Origin: Skeletonema tropicum
Lineage: Eukaryota; Bacillariophyta; Thalassiosirophyceae; Thalassiosirales; Thalassiosiraceae
Direction of reading: 5' to 3'
Assembly (NCBI GenBank): GCA_037178625.1
Contig: CM074144.1
Location: 1,736,001-1,800,000, forward strand
DNA: 64,000 bases
Both the position numbers and the translations under genes were made by a program. The notes beneath the pieces were generated by a model, which saw only the letters and a program-made list of their open reading frames with translations, did no database searches and was not told the DNA's origin. Every line of letters starts with the position of its first letter. Positions within the stretch are counted from its first letter, which is position 1. This document shows, piece by piece, positions 44,632 to 54,776 of this stretch.

Positions 44632-45329
44632 GTGAATGTAGAAATGTATTCTTGAATTCGAAATATAGCATGGCACTGATCAATCATCCCTCTTTACACA
44701 AATTTGCAATCACTCCACTCCACCACTCCACTCAGCACGTGCCAATACCACCCTACACTCACATCTGCAACAAAGGATGCTGTACTGCCACGTTCATGCC
44801 CCTGCAAATTGCATTCGCAATCACAATACACCGCTGCCAGGGCATGGAGGCCGGGTTCGGCAAGGACGATCGATGGAATCGCATGGTGATAGATCCGTCA
44901 GATGAGCTCTGGGAGAGAAGCCAGTGCCTTGGGACAGGATACGTTGCTACCAGCAGGGGCAAAACACTTGGTTCCAAAAATGTTATGCACCCGACGGATA
45001 GTGCGATTTATTGGACAGGGCCGAGCGTGTCTGTAGAACGGTTACACAATTGCAAGACGAACCAAGATGGCCAACTCTGCAAACTCTTCAAGAAGCGGGA
45101 CAAATGGGTCAAGTACCTTGACGGCAAGGCAGAAGAAACCAAGACAAGATACAACAAGAGAAAGCTCGACAAAATGACGAAAACGACTTACCAAAAGGCA
45201 GTGAGTGGTACTTTAATAAAGAATAGAGAGGACCTGACAAACCGCATCACCGAAATCATAACCAACCCAAACAAAAAATGGAAAGAAGCGAAGAAAGAAT
45301 ACCAATTGCCACGCGATTATTTTGCCTAG
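44618..45329 (+). pseudogene. Pif1-type helicase C-terminal fragment (copy 1)
   Basis: This frame repeats residues 98 onward of the fragment at 45519-46511, without its upstream part, and begins abruptly at the junction with the unknown gene. It keeps the late helicase motifs ('AFAITIHRCQGME' and 'GYVATSRGKTLG') but has no ATPase site, so it cannot be active. Confidence 0.75.
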
Positions 45330-45518
45330 TGGACGATACAATGCAATATTCACAACTTGCATGGAAAATAAATTTGTCTTCAAGACAAATTTATTTTCAA
45401 TCGAGCATTATGACAAATTATCGACAATCAATAAAGGATACAACAAAGGGAGAATATTTCTCGTCAGAAACGGCTGTCAGTACCGGTAGCACGGCTCAGA
45501 TGCCAATTCAAGAGCAAC

Positions 45519-46511
45519 ATGGTTGGCAATCCCACTGTGTACCAGTTGCATTTCTTCGGCAAAAAGATGTTGTACACTTTAGACGTTTCCGTTGGTGTGC
45601 ACGTGTGCCTGGAGACAGCGAACATTGATCCGAACTCTGGCCTGTACGTTGGAGCGATTGGGAAGGTGATTGACATCGTTTATGACGAGCAGCACTCCGT
45701 AGGACCAAACACAAATGGTGTTGAATCCCTCCCAAAGTATATAGTCGTTGATTTCCCATACTTCAAACCGCGGCAAGGCATTGAACCCTGGGACAAAAAG
45801 AATCCAACGGTGAGTGAATGTAGAAATGTATTCTTGAATTCGAAATATAGCATGGCACTGATCAATCATCCCTCTTTACACAAATTTGCAATCACTCCAC
45901 TCCACCACTCCACTCAGCACGTGCCAATACCACCCTACACTCACATCTGCAACAAGGGATGCTGTACTGCCACGTTCATGCCCCTGCAAATTGCATTCGC
46001 AATCACAATACACCGCTGCCAGGGCATGGAGGCCGGGTTCGGCAAGGACGATCGATGGAATCGCATGGTGATAGATCCGTCAGATGAGCTCTGGGAGAGA
46101 AGCCAGTGCCTTGGGACAGGATACGTTGCTACCAGCAGGGGCAAAACACTTGGTTCCAAAAATGTTATGCACCCGACGGATAGTGCCATTTATTGGACAG
46201 GGCCGAGCGTGTCTGTAGAACGGTTACACAATTGCAAGACGAACCAAGATGGCCAACTCTGCAAACTCTTCAAGAAGCGGGACAAATGGGTCAAGTACCT
46301 TGACGGCAAGGCAGAAGAAACCAAGACAAGATACAACAAAAGAAAGCTTGATGAAATGACGAAAACAACTTATCAAAAGGCAGTGAGTGGTACTTTAATA
46401 AAGAATAGAGAGGACCTGACGAACCGCATCACCGAAATCATAACCAGCCCAAACAAAAAATGGAAAGAAACGAAGAAAGAATACCAATTGCCACGCGATT
46501 ATTTTGCCTAG
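45519..46511 (+). pseudogene. Pif1-type helicase C-terminal fragment (copy 2)
   Basis: An open frame of up to 330 residues. It contains the 2B/SH3-like region of Pif1-type helicases ('GLYVGAIGKVIDIVYDE', 'PKYIVVDFP'), motif V 'FAITIHRCQG' and motif VI 'GYVATSRGK', then a basic tail. Walker A and B are missing, so this is the 3' third of a helicase gene. It is not close in sequence to the Helitron helicase at 16266-19166 and derives from a different family. Confidence 0.75.
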
Positions 46512-46744
46512 TGGACGATACAATGCGATATTCACAACTTGCATGGAAAATAAATTTGTCTTCAAGACAAATTTATTATCAATCGCGGCAACATGACAAA
46601 TTAACGACAATCAATAAAGGATACAACAATGGGAGAATATTTCTCGTGATGAAGAAACATGTCACCTATAATGACAATGTACCTGTATTTCTTTCTGCAA
46701 ATGATGGTATCCTCGACAGATATAGCCAATCAATTTCTGTAAAA

Positions 46745-47015
46745 AGCGCGTTTAAGCCAGGTACTTCTTGCTTTCTACGTAGGAACAAGTACAAATCCTA
46801 CAGCGGTATGGTCTACAGAGCCTCTACGTGTCCACCAGGTAAACTTTCTCACTAAACAGCTACTATACTGATTCCTACCAAGATCCCTGTAGAAAAAAGT
46901 TTGGAAAAAAAATGGAGAATTTGTGACCATAAGGGGTTGGGCACCTCCTGGCCCCGTTATCGACACTTCACTGCGCTTGTTTCGACCCGGGGCCCCGAGG
47001 GCCGACAACACAACA
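46745..47015 (+). repeat. Dispersed repeat family copy 4
   Basis: The inverse complement of 10990-11262, with the same ordered blocks ('aggtacttcttgctttctac', 'gagcctctacgtgtcc', 'ctacaggg' on the other strand, GC-rich 'ggggccccgagggcc'). Confidence 0.7.
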
Positions 47016-47837
47016 TCATCATCGCCTCCCCTTTTTCGAGCGAGGGCGAGGGGCGAGTGGGAGATGGGTGAGAAAAAATCAACAAAAAGACAGATTGAAA
47101 ACATGAGAAAGAATGACTAAAATAGAAAATCACAGGTACTAAAAAATGACACCCATCCGACGACCTTTACAACATTTACCTGGTGTTCTGGCTGATGCCT
47201 ATGTACTGTTCTATTGACTTCAGCTTGCAAGTCGAATCTTAAAAACAGGCTGATGGTGACAAGTAAGGTATCTATGAGATCCTAATGGCCAAGAGATGAA
47301 GATTACCACTGCGAGTAAGGTCAAAAGCCTTCTAGTTACTGTGTTATTGAGGGTCGTAGGAAGCCATTTTTCACCATGGTCTGGGTCCATTTTTGATGGT
47401 TGATGGCATGTGAGTACCGCATAAACGTAGGAACTAATATTAAATGAAACGGTACTGATATTTTATCGGAAGCCACACTCATTTGACTCGACTACAAAAA
47501 CTTCAAGATGGAGGAAATTGGAGGAGGTTGCTGAATTGTGTACCACTCAGCACATTTTCTACCCACATAATGTCAAACGGCGGACAGATCTGCACAAAGA
47601 GGAGAAACTGACGTTTGTGCAGAAAAAAAAATGGATTCGAAATTCCCACGAGAAAAAAGTTGAGTGGTACACAAAATAGGTGCTTGCAAATTCATCTCAA
47701 TGGAACAGTACTCTTTCTTATGCTCTGTACAGTATGACGTGGTGTTAAAATAATTTTTGACTGTCCGTGCCTAAGTATCATCCTTGTTTACAATTTTGCT
47801 TGTGGCTAATACATACTTACGTTCACTCTCTTGAGGG
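47016..47837. other. No gene recognised
   Basis: About 820 bp with only short frames. Two segments of sequence containing 'gtgtaccactcag' and 'gagtggtacac' (about 47538 and 47662) form a long-range inverted repeat. Confidence 0.35.
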
Positions 47838-47912
47838 CTTTTTCATTACATTCATCTATGCTCGCCCCCGCCCGGTATCTTCGATTGAAGAAGAAGAATG
47901 GGCTTTAAGTGA
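47838..47912 (+). pseudogene. Fragment of the seven-transmembrane receptor gene
   Basis: A 75-bp stretch matches the inverse complement of 51105-51175: the conceptual read 'FITFIYARPR' matches receptor 'FNAFIYARPR', with 'tatcttcgattgaagaagaagaat' also conserved. A stray remnant in the orientation opposite to the full receptor genes. Confidence 0.75.
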
Positions 47913-48730
47913 GAAAAATCACGTACAGATCCGCTACGTACAAGATTTGGCTGGGAAGAAAGCAATGATCCAGCAAGCTTACAACTTTGTTTGTCAGCAA
48001 ATTCATCGGTCCAATCTACTGTCAGAGCAATCACTGTCGAAGTTGATCATCAATAGCGTTGCTTGTGGCAGAGATTCGATTTTTTATGCGCTACTTACTA
48101 AAGTTTGTCACTGGGTTCCTTTTTGTCTTTATTTCCTTCGTGGCTGCTTGACGTGATGACGTGTAATATAACGTTCCGGAGATTTGCTACCGCTTTGTCT
48201 ATCGACATGACCTCCGTTGTCTCGCAGTGTCCACACGCAACCGTCTTTGTGACGGGAGCTTTGAGGGGGTTTAGATGGGATATGAACAGGGATATCATGG
48301 ATGTTGCGTGTGTTGGTGGAAACGGTGAAATAATAAGATTGCGGATTAAGAACGTGATTTGAACAGCAGGCCAATATTCTTCATGCAATATTCTTCATGC
48401 AGTGGCCATTTTGGTTCATCTACGATCTGTACTCTGCGGTTCATGGCTCCGAGAGACTAGGTACTCTCGGTTTCACGTTCTTCTTTAGTTCGTTCACTAA
48501 GGTTGTTGGATATTTCTTACTTCTGTCTGTTTCCCACTTAAACTTGACTTGATCGAATGATGTAAGACGCACCCACTTTGGCTTTACAGCTCAGATGAAG
48601 ATCATCAGCTGCGCTGGCTGTTCCCGAGAAAGATTTGTATTTCGCTCAGTATCCGATTTCTTCAATGAAGGAAAGAGCTTCGTAATTGCGGGAACCGGGG
48701 ACAGTGTTGATTGATTGATTGTTGGATATA
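47913..48730. other. Upstream region of the ICL/PEPM-family gene
   Basis: Short frames on both strands (47767-48156 plus, 48105-48362 plus) have no recognised domain. The sequence may include receptor-locus remnants too diverged to align by eye. Confidence 0.35.
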
Positions 48731-50062
48731 ATGATCACCGACCTCTACTCTGTATGTTCTCGCATCCATGATGTTATCACTTTGGCTACGATGGATATCA
48801 TCTTCAGTACGATCAATGCTAGACGCTGCAGATGGCGGCTGATATTGGCTCTAGCAGCGACGGCTTTCATATCACCGAAGAACAATCTAACATGTGTATC
48901 TTCCCTCTCAACATCATCAAGCTCTTCATCGATTTATGGTGATGGATCAATCATCATGCCCATGCCGCGTCCACCTCCACAATCTTCATCCTATCCGCTC
49001 TACACAATCATCCTTCAGCATCGGTCGTCATCATCATCATCACCATCATCTGCCATTCCACTCGCAGGCGTACACGATGCACTCTCCGCCAAAATATTTG
49101 CACATCACGGTGCTCCGGCACTCTTCCTCTCCGGATTCGGTGTCTCTGCCTCATTATTGGGAATACCGGATGCAGGAATGACTAATTTGGTAGAGATGGA
49201 AATGATGGCTCGTCATGTTTACTCGGCTGTGCGTGGATTGTCACCATCTGATGCTAGTAGTAGTAGACGAGATGTAGCACCACCGCTGATTGTGGATGGA
49301 GACACTGGCTACGGAGGAGCATCCAACATGCTCCGTACCATCTCAGCATTGGCAGGGGCTGGAGCAGCAGCTATTTCAATTGAAGATCAAATGTTTCCAA
49401 AGAAGTGTACTATTGCGGCTGGGTCGAAGATTCAGATTGTGAGCAGGGAGGAGGCTGTGGAGCGTGTGCGGGGGGCCATTGGAGCAAGAGATCTGTATCA
49501 CGAGCAGCAGCAGCAACAACAACCACCACAACCTGGTCATGAAAATGGAAAAGGAACTTGGATCGTAGCACGTACGGACTGTCGAATGGCATATGGATTT
49601 GACGAGGTAATTGAACGATGCTTGCGATTTGAAGAGTTGGGTGCGGAAGTCATCTATGCCGAGAACTTACAAAGCGTGGAGGAATATCAAAAGCTACGAG
49701 ATAGGTTGGATTCCCGTACAGTGACAATGATTGCTCAAGTGCAAGAATCAATCAATGTAGAGAATGGCGGTGGGACAAGTGTCGGGAAGAAGCCTCTATT
49801 GACGTTACAAGAGATAGCAGAGTTGGGATATGACATGGCATTATTTGGTGTAACTCCCTTGCAGTGTGTCGTTGGAGCGTTGGATGCGACGGCAAAACAA
49901 TTCTTGGGCAGCAGCAGTAGTTCAGATGATGATGGTTGCCAAAGTGATGCTGCTACAGGTATTATTACTGGCCCAATGACAATGGCAGCTTTTCCTGACG
50001 TGAAGCGAGTAGTTGGATTTGATGAGCTCGAAAGATTTGAATCAGATTTCCCGTGCAATTGA
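48731..50062 (+). CDS. Isocitrate lyase / PEP phosphonomutase superfamily enzyme
   Basis: 443 residues from the ATG at 48731; earlier codons in frame are not ATG. A hydrophobic segment near residues 35-50 suggests an N-terminal targeting signal, followed by a Ser/Pro-rich linker. The TIM-barrel part shows the family signatures: 'GVHDALSAKIF', 'FLSGFGVSASLLG', metal-binding 'VDGDTGYGG', 'AISIEDQMFPKKC' with the catalytic-loop Cys, 'IVARTD', and 'LGAEVIYAENL'. The loop reads KKCTI instead of KKCGH. Gln-rich and Ser-rich inserts are present. Members cleave or form C-C or P-C bonds of 2-carboxy acids (methylisocitrate lyase, oxaloacetate hydrolase, phosphonomutase). The exact substrate cannot be set. 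The receptor gene at 50666-52042 is convergent. Confidence 0.88.
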   Translation: MITDLYSVCSRIHDVITLATMDIIFSTINARRCRWRLILALAATAFISPKNNLTCVSSLSTSSSSSSIYGDGSIIMPMPRPPPQSSSYPLYTIILQHRSSSSSSPSSAIPLAGVHDALSAKIFAHHGAPALFLSGFGVSASLLGIPDAGMTNLVEMEMMARHVYSAVRGLSPSDASSSRRDVAPPLIVDGDTGYGGASNMLRTISALAGAGAAAISIEDQMFPKKCTIAAGSKIQIVSREEAVERVRGAIGARDLYHEQQQQQQPPQPGHENGKGTWIVARTDCRMAYGFDEVIERCLRFEELGAEVIYAENLQSVEEYQKLRDRLDSRTVTMIAQVQESINVENGGGTSVGKKPLLTLQEIAELGYDMALFGVTPLQCVVGALDATAKQFLGSSSSSDDDGCQSDAATGIITGPMTMAAFPDVKRVVGFDELERFESDFPCN

Positions 50063-50665
50063 ATGGAATAACATTAGCCCTTTTGGATTTTTTGCGGCGA
50101 TAAGAATGTTTGTGTAGGTAGTCGTGCGCGAAGAAGTAAGAACCAAATGTGGAAGGAAACGCACGTCTCGACAACGAACAAAGACCTCGGAGTGCCTACT
50201 GTATTACTATTACTGCAGCGTCTCAGCCATTACCATGACTGTTCTAGAGAGATATTTCTGTCACATTCCTAAATCATATGTAAGTGCCTAGCGCTCAAAA
50301 ATTTCCTGGTAGCACCAAACAAAAGAATCAAAAGCGGGACGTATCAGAGAGCCTGACCGGATGAAGAATCTCTTGACCAAAGAAGAGTATAAGCAGATAG
50401 AAGAGGGCTGAAATTATTACCATGTCCGATGTGTTGGGTGTCTTTATTCGGAAGATCAGCGTATTGAAACTGTCTACGGTACGTGTGCTTAGAACGAGGG
50501 TCTCCCTCTACAAGATTAAGATGAAATCAGAGAATGATTTTAAGGAACTCGTTCTTATTAAAACATATAATGTATTACTTCCGATTTAAACCGTTCACGC
50601 ATTTTGTTAGATTTTTTCATGCATATTTGTACAACCTGGTACCTTGCCCCCAGAAGCTTCCGCCC
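50063..50665. other. Convergent 3' flank
   Basis: Lies between the stops of the ICL-family and receptor genes. The part near 50345-50410 ('gaatctcttgaccaaagaag' and neighbours) is related to the 3' flanks of the two decayed copies at 53025 and 58425, showing that the duplication included this flank. Confidence 0.5.
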
Positions 50666-52042
50666 CTATTTCAATTGCGACCGTGTAACTTCCGAGACTG
50701 GAAATGTCGGGGCACTCGTTCTATCAAGGAACTCCCCCCCCTCCTCGACCTTTTCTTCTTCAGCTGGTGAAACATCTCCACTTGTTGTCTCTCCCTCTCC
50801 AGCCTTTCCTTTTTCTTCATCAGCGTCCTGCATTGGTTTGCTGTCTGACGATGTTTTCTCTTTTTCCATGTTCTTGTTCTTGACTTCCTCTGTTTCCGAT
50901 ACGGCAGGGTCTGATGCTGATGCTTTACTACTCCGCATTGAAAATCTACTAGTCTTAGACAAAAAAGTAGTCCTTGACCTTAACAAAAAGCTCCTGAACA
51001 CGTTTGAATCCTTCCTTGACCTTCCAGCGGAAGGACCTAGACCTGAGTCGTCACTGCGGGGTAAAAATGCAAGCTTGACCAACTGCTTAAAGCCCATATG
51101 CCTATTCTTCTTCTTCAATCGAAGATACCGGGGGCGAGCATAGATGAATGCGTTGAAAAAGCCCTGGAGAGGATTGAAGATAGCCACAGGCACTCCCATC
51201 CACATCCCAAACACCCCAGTTAAAATCGTCAAAAACATCACTGTCAGTGGCAGCCAAGAAAGAAGGAATACACCAACATAAAACATCGATTGGGTGAACA
51301 CACTCCTTGCATAGGATGTTTTCTTTTCCATTTCCGATAACTGCTCTGCAGCAACACTTCGAGTACGATATTTCTCCATTTCTTTCTCTTGCCTTCGCAC
51401 GAACAAACAAATTAGTGTATTCGTCACGACAATGACAACAATTGCCAACAAGATCCAGCCCAAACAAAATGCAAACATATAGGACTTATCCCAAACGTAA
51501 CAATATCCCGGACCCTCAAAGAATAAACCCTTGGACACACCAGTAATTGCAAAGCTCAGATGGCAAATTATCACAATACCATGTAGCACCTTCTCCCACA
51601 CCTTTGCAAATTCTTCCTTCTTCATTCCCCTATTAATACTTAAGTAGTAGTAAATGCTCAGTACCATGTTATATGATGCAGCAGCAACGCCGAATTGGAT
51701 AAAGAATCCCTGAAGGGAGCATGTCGCATGATTTCCAAATGTTGGCACACCCCACCAAGGCGGGAAGGTGAGAAAGCTCAAAGCTGCATTGATGGAATAG
51801 AATATGTCGAAAATGGACATCATGCCGAGAATACGATGCTGTGGATCTTTGAGTTTGGTGGAGCGATTTGCCCAGATGGAGTAGAGGATCGAGCCCGAAC
51901 CGATAACTGAGAGTGTGCCGGTAAAAAGTTGAATGTATACACACGCTGTGTAAATGCGGTTTGCGTAGTCAATGAAGGCAATGGTTTCGTCATCATCGGA
52001 GCCGAAGTAGATATCATCGTAGCTGTAGATGTCGTCGTGCAT
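50666..52042 (-). CDS. Seven-transmembrane receptor (GPCR-like)
   Basis: 458 residues from the ATG at 52042 ('MHDDIYSYDD'). Seven hydrophobic segments are visible: 'LFTGTLSVIGSGSILYSIW', 'GMMSIFDIFYSINAALSFL', 'FIQFGVAAASYNMVLSIYYY', 'VLHGIVIICHLSFAITG', 'FCLGWILLAIVVIVVTNTLI', 'SMFYVGVFLLSWLPLTVMFL', 'IFNPLQGFFNAFIYARPR'. A short acidic N-terminus, a conserved Cys before TM3, and the 'NPLQGFFNAFIYARPRY' end of TM7 (an NPxxY-like site) fit a receptor of the cAMP-receptor/secretin-like group. The long C-tail is Ser/Glu/Lys-rich, as expected for phosphorylation. Ligand unknown; plasma membrane. Confidence 0.85.
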   Translation of the reverse strand: MHDDIYSYDDIYFGSDDDETIAFIDYANRIYTACVYIQLFTGTLSVIGSGSILYSIWANRSTKLKDPQHRILGMMSIFDIFYSINAALSFLTFPPWWGVPTFGNHATCSLQGFFIQFGVAAASYNMVLSIYYYLSINRGMKKEEFAKVWEKVLHGIVIICHLSFAITGVSKGLFFEGPGYCYVWDKSYMFAFCLGWILLAIVVIVVTNTLICLFVRRQEKEMEKYRTRSVAAEQLSEMEKKTSYARSVFTQSMFYVGVFLLSWLPLTVMFLTILTGVFGMWMGVPVAIFNPLQGFFNAFIYARPRYLRLKKKNRHMGFKQLVKLAFLPRSDDSGLGPSAGRSRKDSNVFRSFLLRSRTTFLSKTSRFSMRSSKASASDPAVSETEEVKNKNMEKEKTSSDSKPMQDADEEKGKAGEGETTSGDVSPAEEEKVEEGGEFLDRTSAPTFPVSEVTRSQLK

Positions 52043-52567
52043 TTTAATTGCCAATAAATGAGGGATGGAATCAGATGGGATCGAAGGATGCGATGAAGAA
52101 TTATTAACTAACCGCACACAACGATACGCAGAGTGTAATGGGCGCTGTTATGTACGTATGTTGATGAAAAACGGAATGAAGTATCTCTCTCTATGTAGTA
52201 TGTAAGTAGGTAATAGACGACCATCGAATCATCGTGAATCATCGTCCTAGGTACATAAGTAAGTACCTACCGGCCGCAAGAAACCTACCATCCATTCAGC
52301 ACAGCCTGCGGAAGACGTCATGTGCCGTTTTCCGTAAGTAGATCTGGATGTTTTGCTTCATCTTTTAAAACAGTTTCTCATGAGAATTACTAAAGTCTTC
52401 TATCATAAGTACGGATGTATCCAAAGGAAGAGGCAGAAGGCACTTGTGTGCCGGTTTTCGTGCAATCTCATCTCGAAAGACGACCACGCACTTATTTCGA
52501 ATACTATAGCACTTTGAAGCTCAACAGCAAAACGGCACACGGCCAAATTTACCCTTGCACTTGCACA
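52043..52567. other. Promoter side of receptor gene
   Basis: About 500 bp of non-coding DNA before the pentanucleotide array. Several 'gtaagta' repeats lie near 52202-52265. No gene. Confidence 0.4.
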
Positions 52568-52842
52568 CGGCAAGAACAGAATAGAACAGATCAGAACAGA
52601 ACAGAACAGATCAGATCAGATCAGATCAGATCAGATCAGATCAGATCAGATCAGATCAGATCAGATCAGATCAGATCAGAACAGAACAGAACAGAACAGA
52701 ACAGAACAGAACAGAACAGAACAGAACAGAACAGAACAGAACAGAACAGAACAGAACAGAACAGAACAGAACAGAACAGAACAGAACAGAACAGGACAGG
52801 ACAGGACAGGACAGGACAGGACAGGACAGGACAGGACAGGAC
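52568..52842 (+). repeat. Pentanucleotide microsatellite, three successive motifs
   Basis: About 275 bp made of blocks of (GATCA)n, then (GAACA)n, then (GGACA)n; each block differs from its neighbour by one or two bases of the same 5-bp register. The long plus-strand frame over it (52415-52852) only reflects the period and is not a gene. Confidence 0.95.
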
Positions 52843-52953
52843 AAATCAATAATGTTCTCGCTAATGATAAAGTAGTGTATCCCTCATCCGATTCCTTTGT
52901 GACATCATGCTGTATCTGATTCCTTTAACGAAGGAAAATGCAAACTATTAGGA

Positions 52954-53240
52954 GATTTGATGATAAGCTGGAAAGCTTTGCATCAGATTTTCCGTGCAAC
53001 TGAGGGTATTGTACTGGATGAGAGAGCCTGGCCACATGAGAATCTCTCGATTGAAGAAGAGTATCAGTATCAGCGGAAGAGTGCTTGGGCGGGACGTTTT
53101 ATCGGCAGAACAGAGGAACCTGTGTCTGGTATGGTGAGATGTCCTTTGTCTCTAGATCTAGAAAAGCATCATCGAGATCCAGGTATAAATCAAGAATTTA
53201 TGTTGAGAACCTCGTGTTATTGTTATATTTGTAACTGATT
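52954..53240 (+). pseudogene. 3' remnant of the ICL/PEPM-family gene (copy B)
   Basis: 'gataagctggaaagctttgc' and 'atcagattttccgtgcaac' match the last codons of the gene ending at 50062. The following 230 bp of flank match 58345-58612. Only the terminal codons survive. Confidence 0.75.
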
Positions 53241-53659
53241 TACCTTGTGAATCGATTATTGTGTTTCGTCATCGACGTTATTTGCCACCTCATGCAAAAT
53301 AGACCAAAAATCGATGCCTTAGATATAGCCGCCGATACGTCTTTAGGCTCACGATTTCATTACCTGCCGAGTATATGAGCGTTTTCTACGTCAAAAAATG
53401 ATGAGGAAGATAGATTCACAATGGGTTAGAGTCCTAATTGATTGTGTTCTGGCTTGGCGGCTCAACGTGATGGTGATGGTTGTGTTGTGGGATGAAAAAA
53501 AGAGAGGGCGGCAAAATTTCTGTAAACGAAGTCACTCCATTCTACATTAGCATTCACGCCTTTCCTCTCTCTTCAGTTTACTTTTACATGCATATTGTTC
53601 AACCCAACCCCCTTCCCCAAAAAGGTTCCATCCACATGGCCAGATTGCGACCGTGTAAC

Positions 53660-53886
53660 TTAAGTTACTTAAGACTTAAGAGACGACTGGAACTGGAAAT
53701 GTTGGGGGGCTCGGGCTATCGTGAAACTCCTCACCCTCCTCGACCTTTTCTTCTTCAGCTGGTGAAACATCCCTATTTGTTGTCTCCTCCTCAGAAGCCT
53801 TTCCTCTCTCTTCGTCAATGCCCGGCATTGGTTTGCTGTCTGACCATGTAGTTGCTTTGTCCTTGCCTGCCTCTGTTTCCGATAAG
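53660..53886 (-). pseudogene. Receptor C-tail remnant (copy B)
   Basis: Matches the acidic C-tail of the receptor genes (the 'SPAEEEKVEEGEEF' read), then stops at 53886 ('tttccgata') exactly where an inverted-repeat element begins. The transmembrane part is absent. 'PSPPTFPV' at its end matches copy C. Confidence 0.75.
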
Positions 53887-53888
53887 TA

Positions 53889-54036
53889 CCCGTCGCGAGG
53901 CAGCCCCGGCGGTTCACGGCGATGAATAGCGTCTCTCGGACTTTTTTGAAAAAATCGAAGAGTGTGACACAAAAGAAGGAAAATGACGAGAGACGTTAAC
54001 CTTCAAATTACGCGAGGCGTGAACCGCCGTGTATAG
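53889..54036. mobile_element. Short inverted-repeat element (MITE-like)
   Basis: Nested inverted repeats CGGCGGTTCACG/CGTGAACCGCCG and CGTCTCTCG/CGAGAGACG enclose about 60 bp. It sits at the break point of the receptor tail remnant. The exact ends and target duplication are unclear. Confidence 0.45.
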
Positions 54037-54776
54037 CGACCACACCCTACAATCAAATCCCACGAACTATCCCTCCCTGGGGGATAAGTATTTTGGCTAG
54101 CCTGAGATTTGGGGGGGGGGGGGTAACTCAAAGTTGAACCTCAAAAAGTTCCACCTCACATACAGCTCTCACATCAGTATCTCCACCACCATTGTTGCAT
54201 CTCTACTGAATCATAACATTGCTTAGTTTGTTTCGGTTCATACGCTGCTCTTTATCACCCATCCATAGAGCGGAGGCAATAATTGTGATCGCAGGAGGCC
54301 GAGCGACATCATGATACGAAATTTTTTGCAAAAAAGGATTCGGAACCCACTGGTGAAGCATCCGCTCCTCAACCTTCAACATTAGGCAAAAGGCAATGCC
54401 CATATTGCCTTCTTTACTTCACCTCTCAGGGACTATCATCGCACATAAGGAGCCACGAGGCCAGGGGAGATCGGGAGGTAAAGCGACCTACATTATTTAT
54501 CCACTACGACACATAGGTTTGAGGCGCAGGGGGGGGATAAGATTTTTAGGCTCGGCTGAGATTTTGGTGGGGGGGATAAGCAAGAGCGACACGCGTCCAC
54601 AGACGGGGACGATGAAGATGAGAAAAACACAAGCTACAAACCGATTCAGAAACACAAGCTACAGAAACCATTTCGTCAGGAGTTGGCCAGAGTTGGCCTC
54701 ACTTCACCTCAAAAAGTATCTAATACATCTTGCCATAATTTTTTGCAACGAACAACGTCAAGTCAAAAGATCTAAT
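54037..54776. other. G-rich spacer
   Basis: Two related G-rich segments, each with 'ggggataag' and a similar 25-bp flank (about 54080-54123 and 54530-54580), look like a local duplication. No gene. It includes the promoter region of the next gene. Confidence 0.4.

Larger units (their letters stand above)
44618..46652 (+). repeat. Direct duplication of about 855 bp, 1182-bp offset
   Basis: 44618-45473 and 45800-46652 are nearly identical, separated by 326 bp of helicase sequence present once. Both copies contain an inverted repeat 'aaataaatttgtcttc'/'aagacaaatttatt' just after the stop codon. Confidence 0.85.

Noticed and set aside
52415..52852. 145-residue ORF with Asn-Arg-Thr-Glu-Gln repeats
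   Set aside because: It is a translation of the pentamer microsatellite. The period of 5 gives open frames in several registers.
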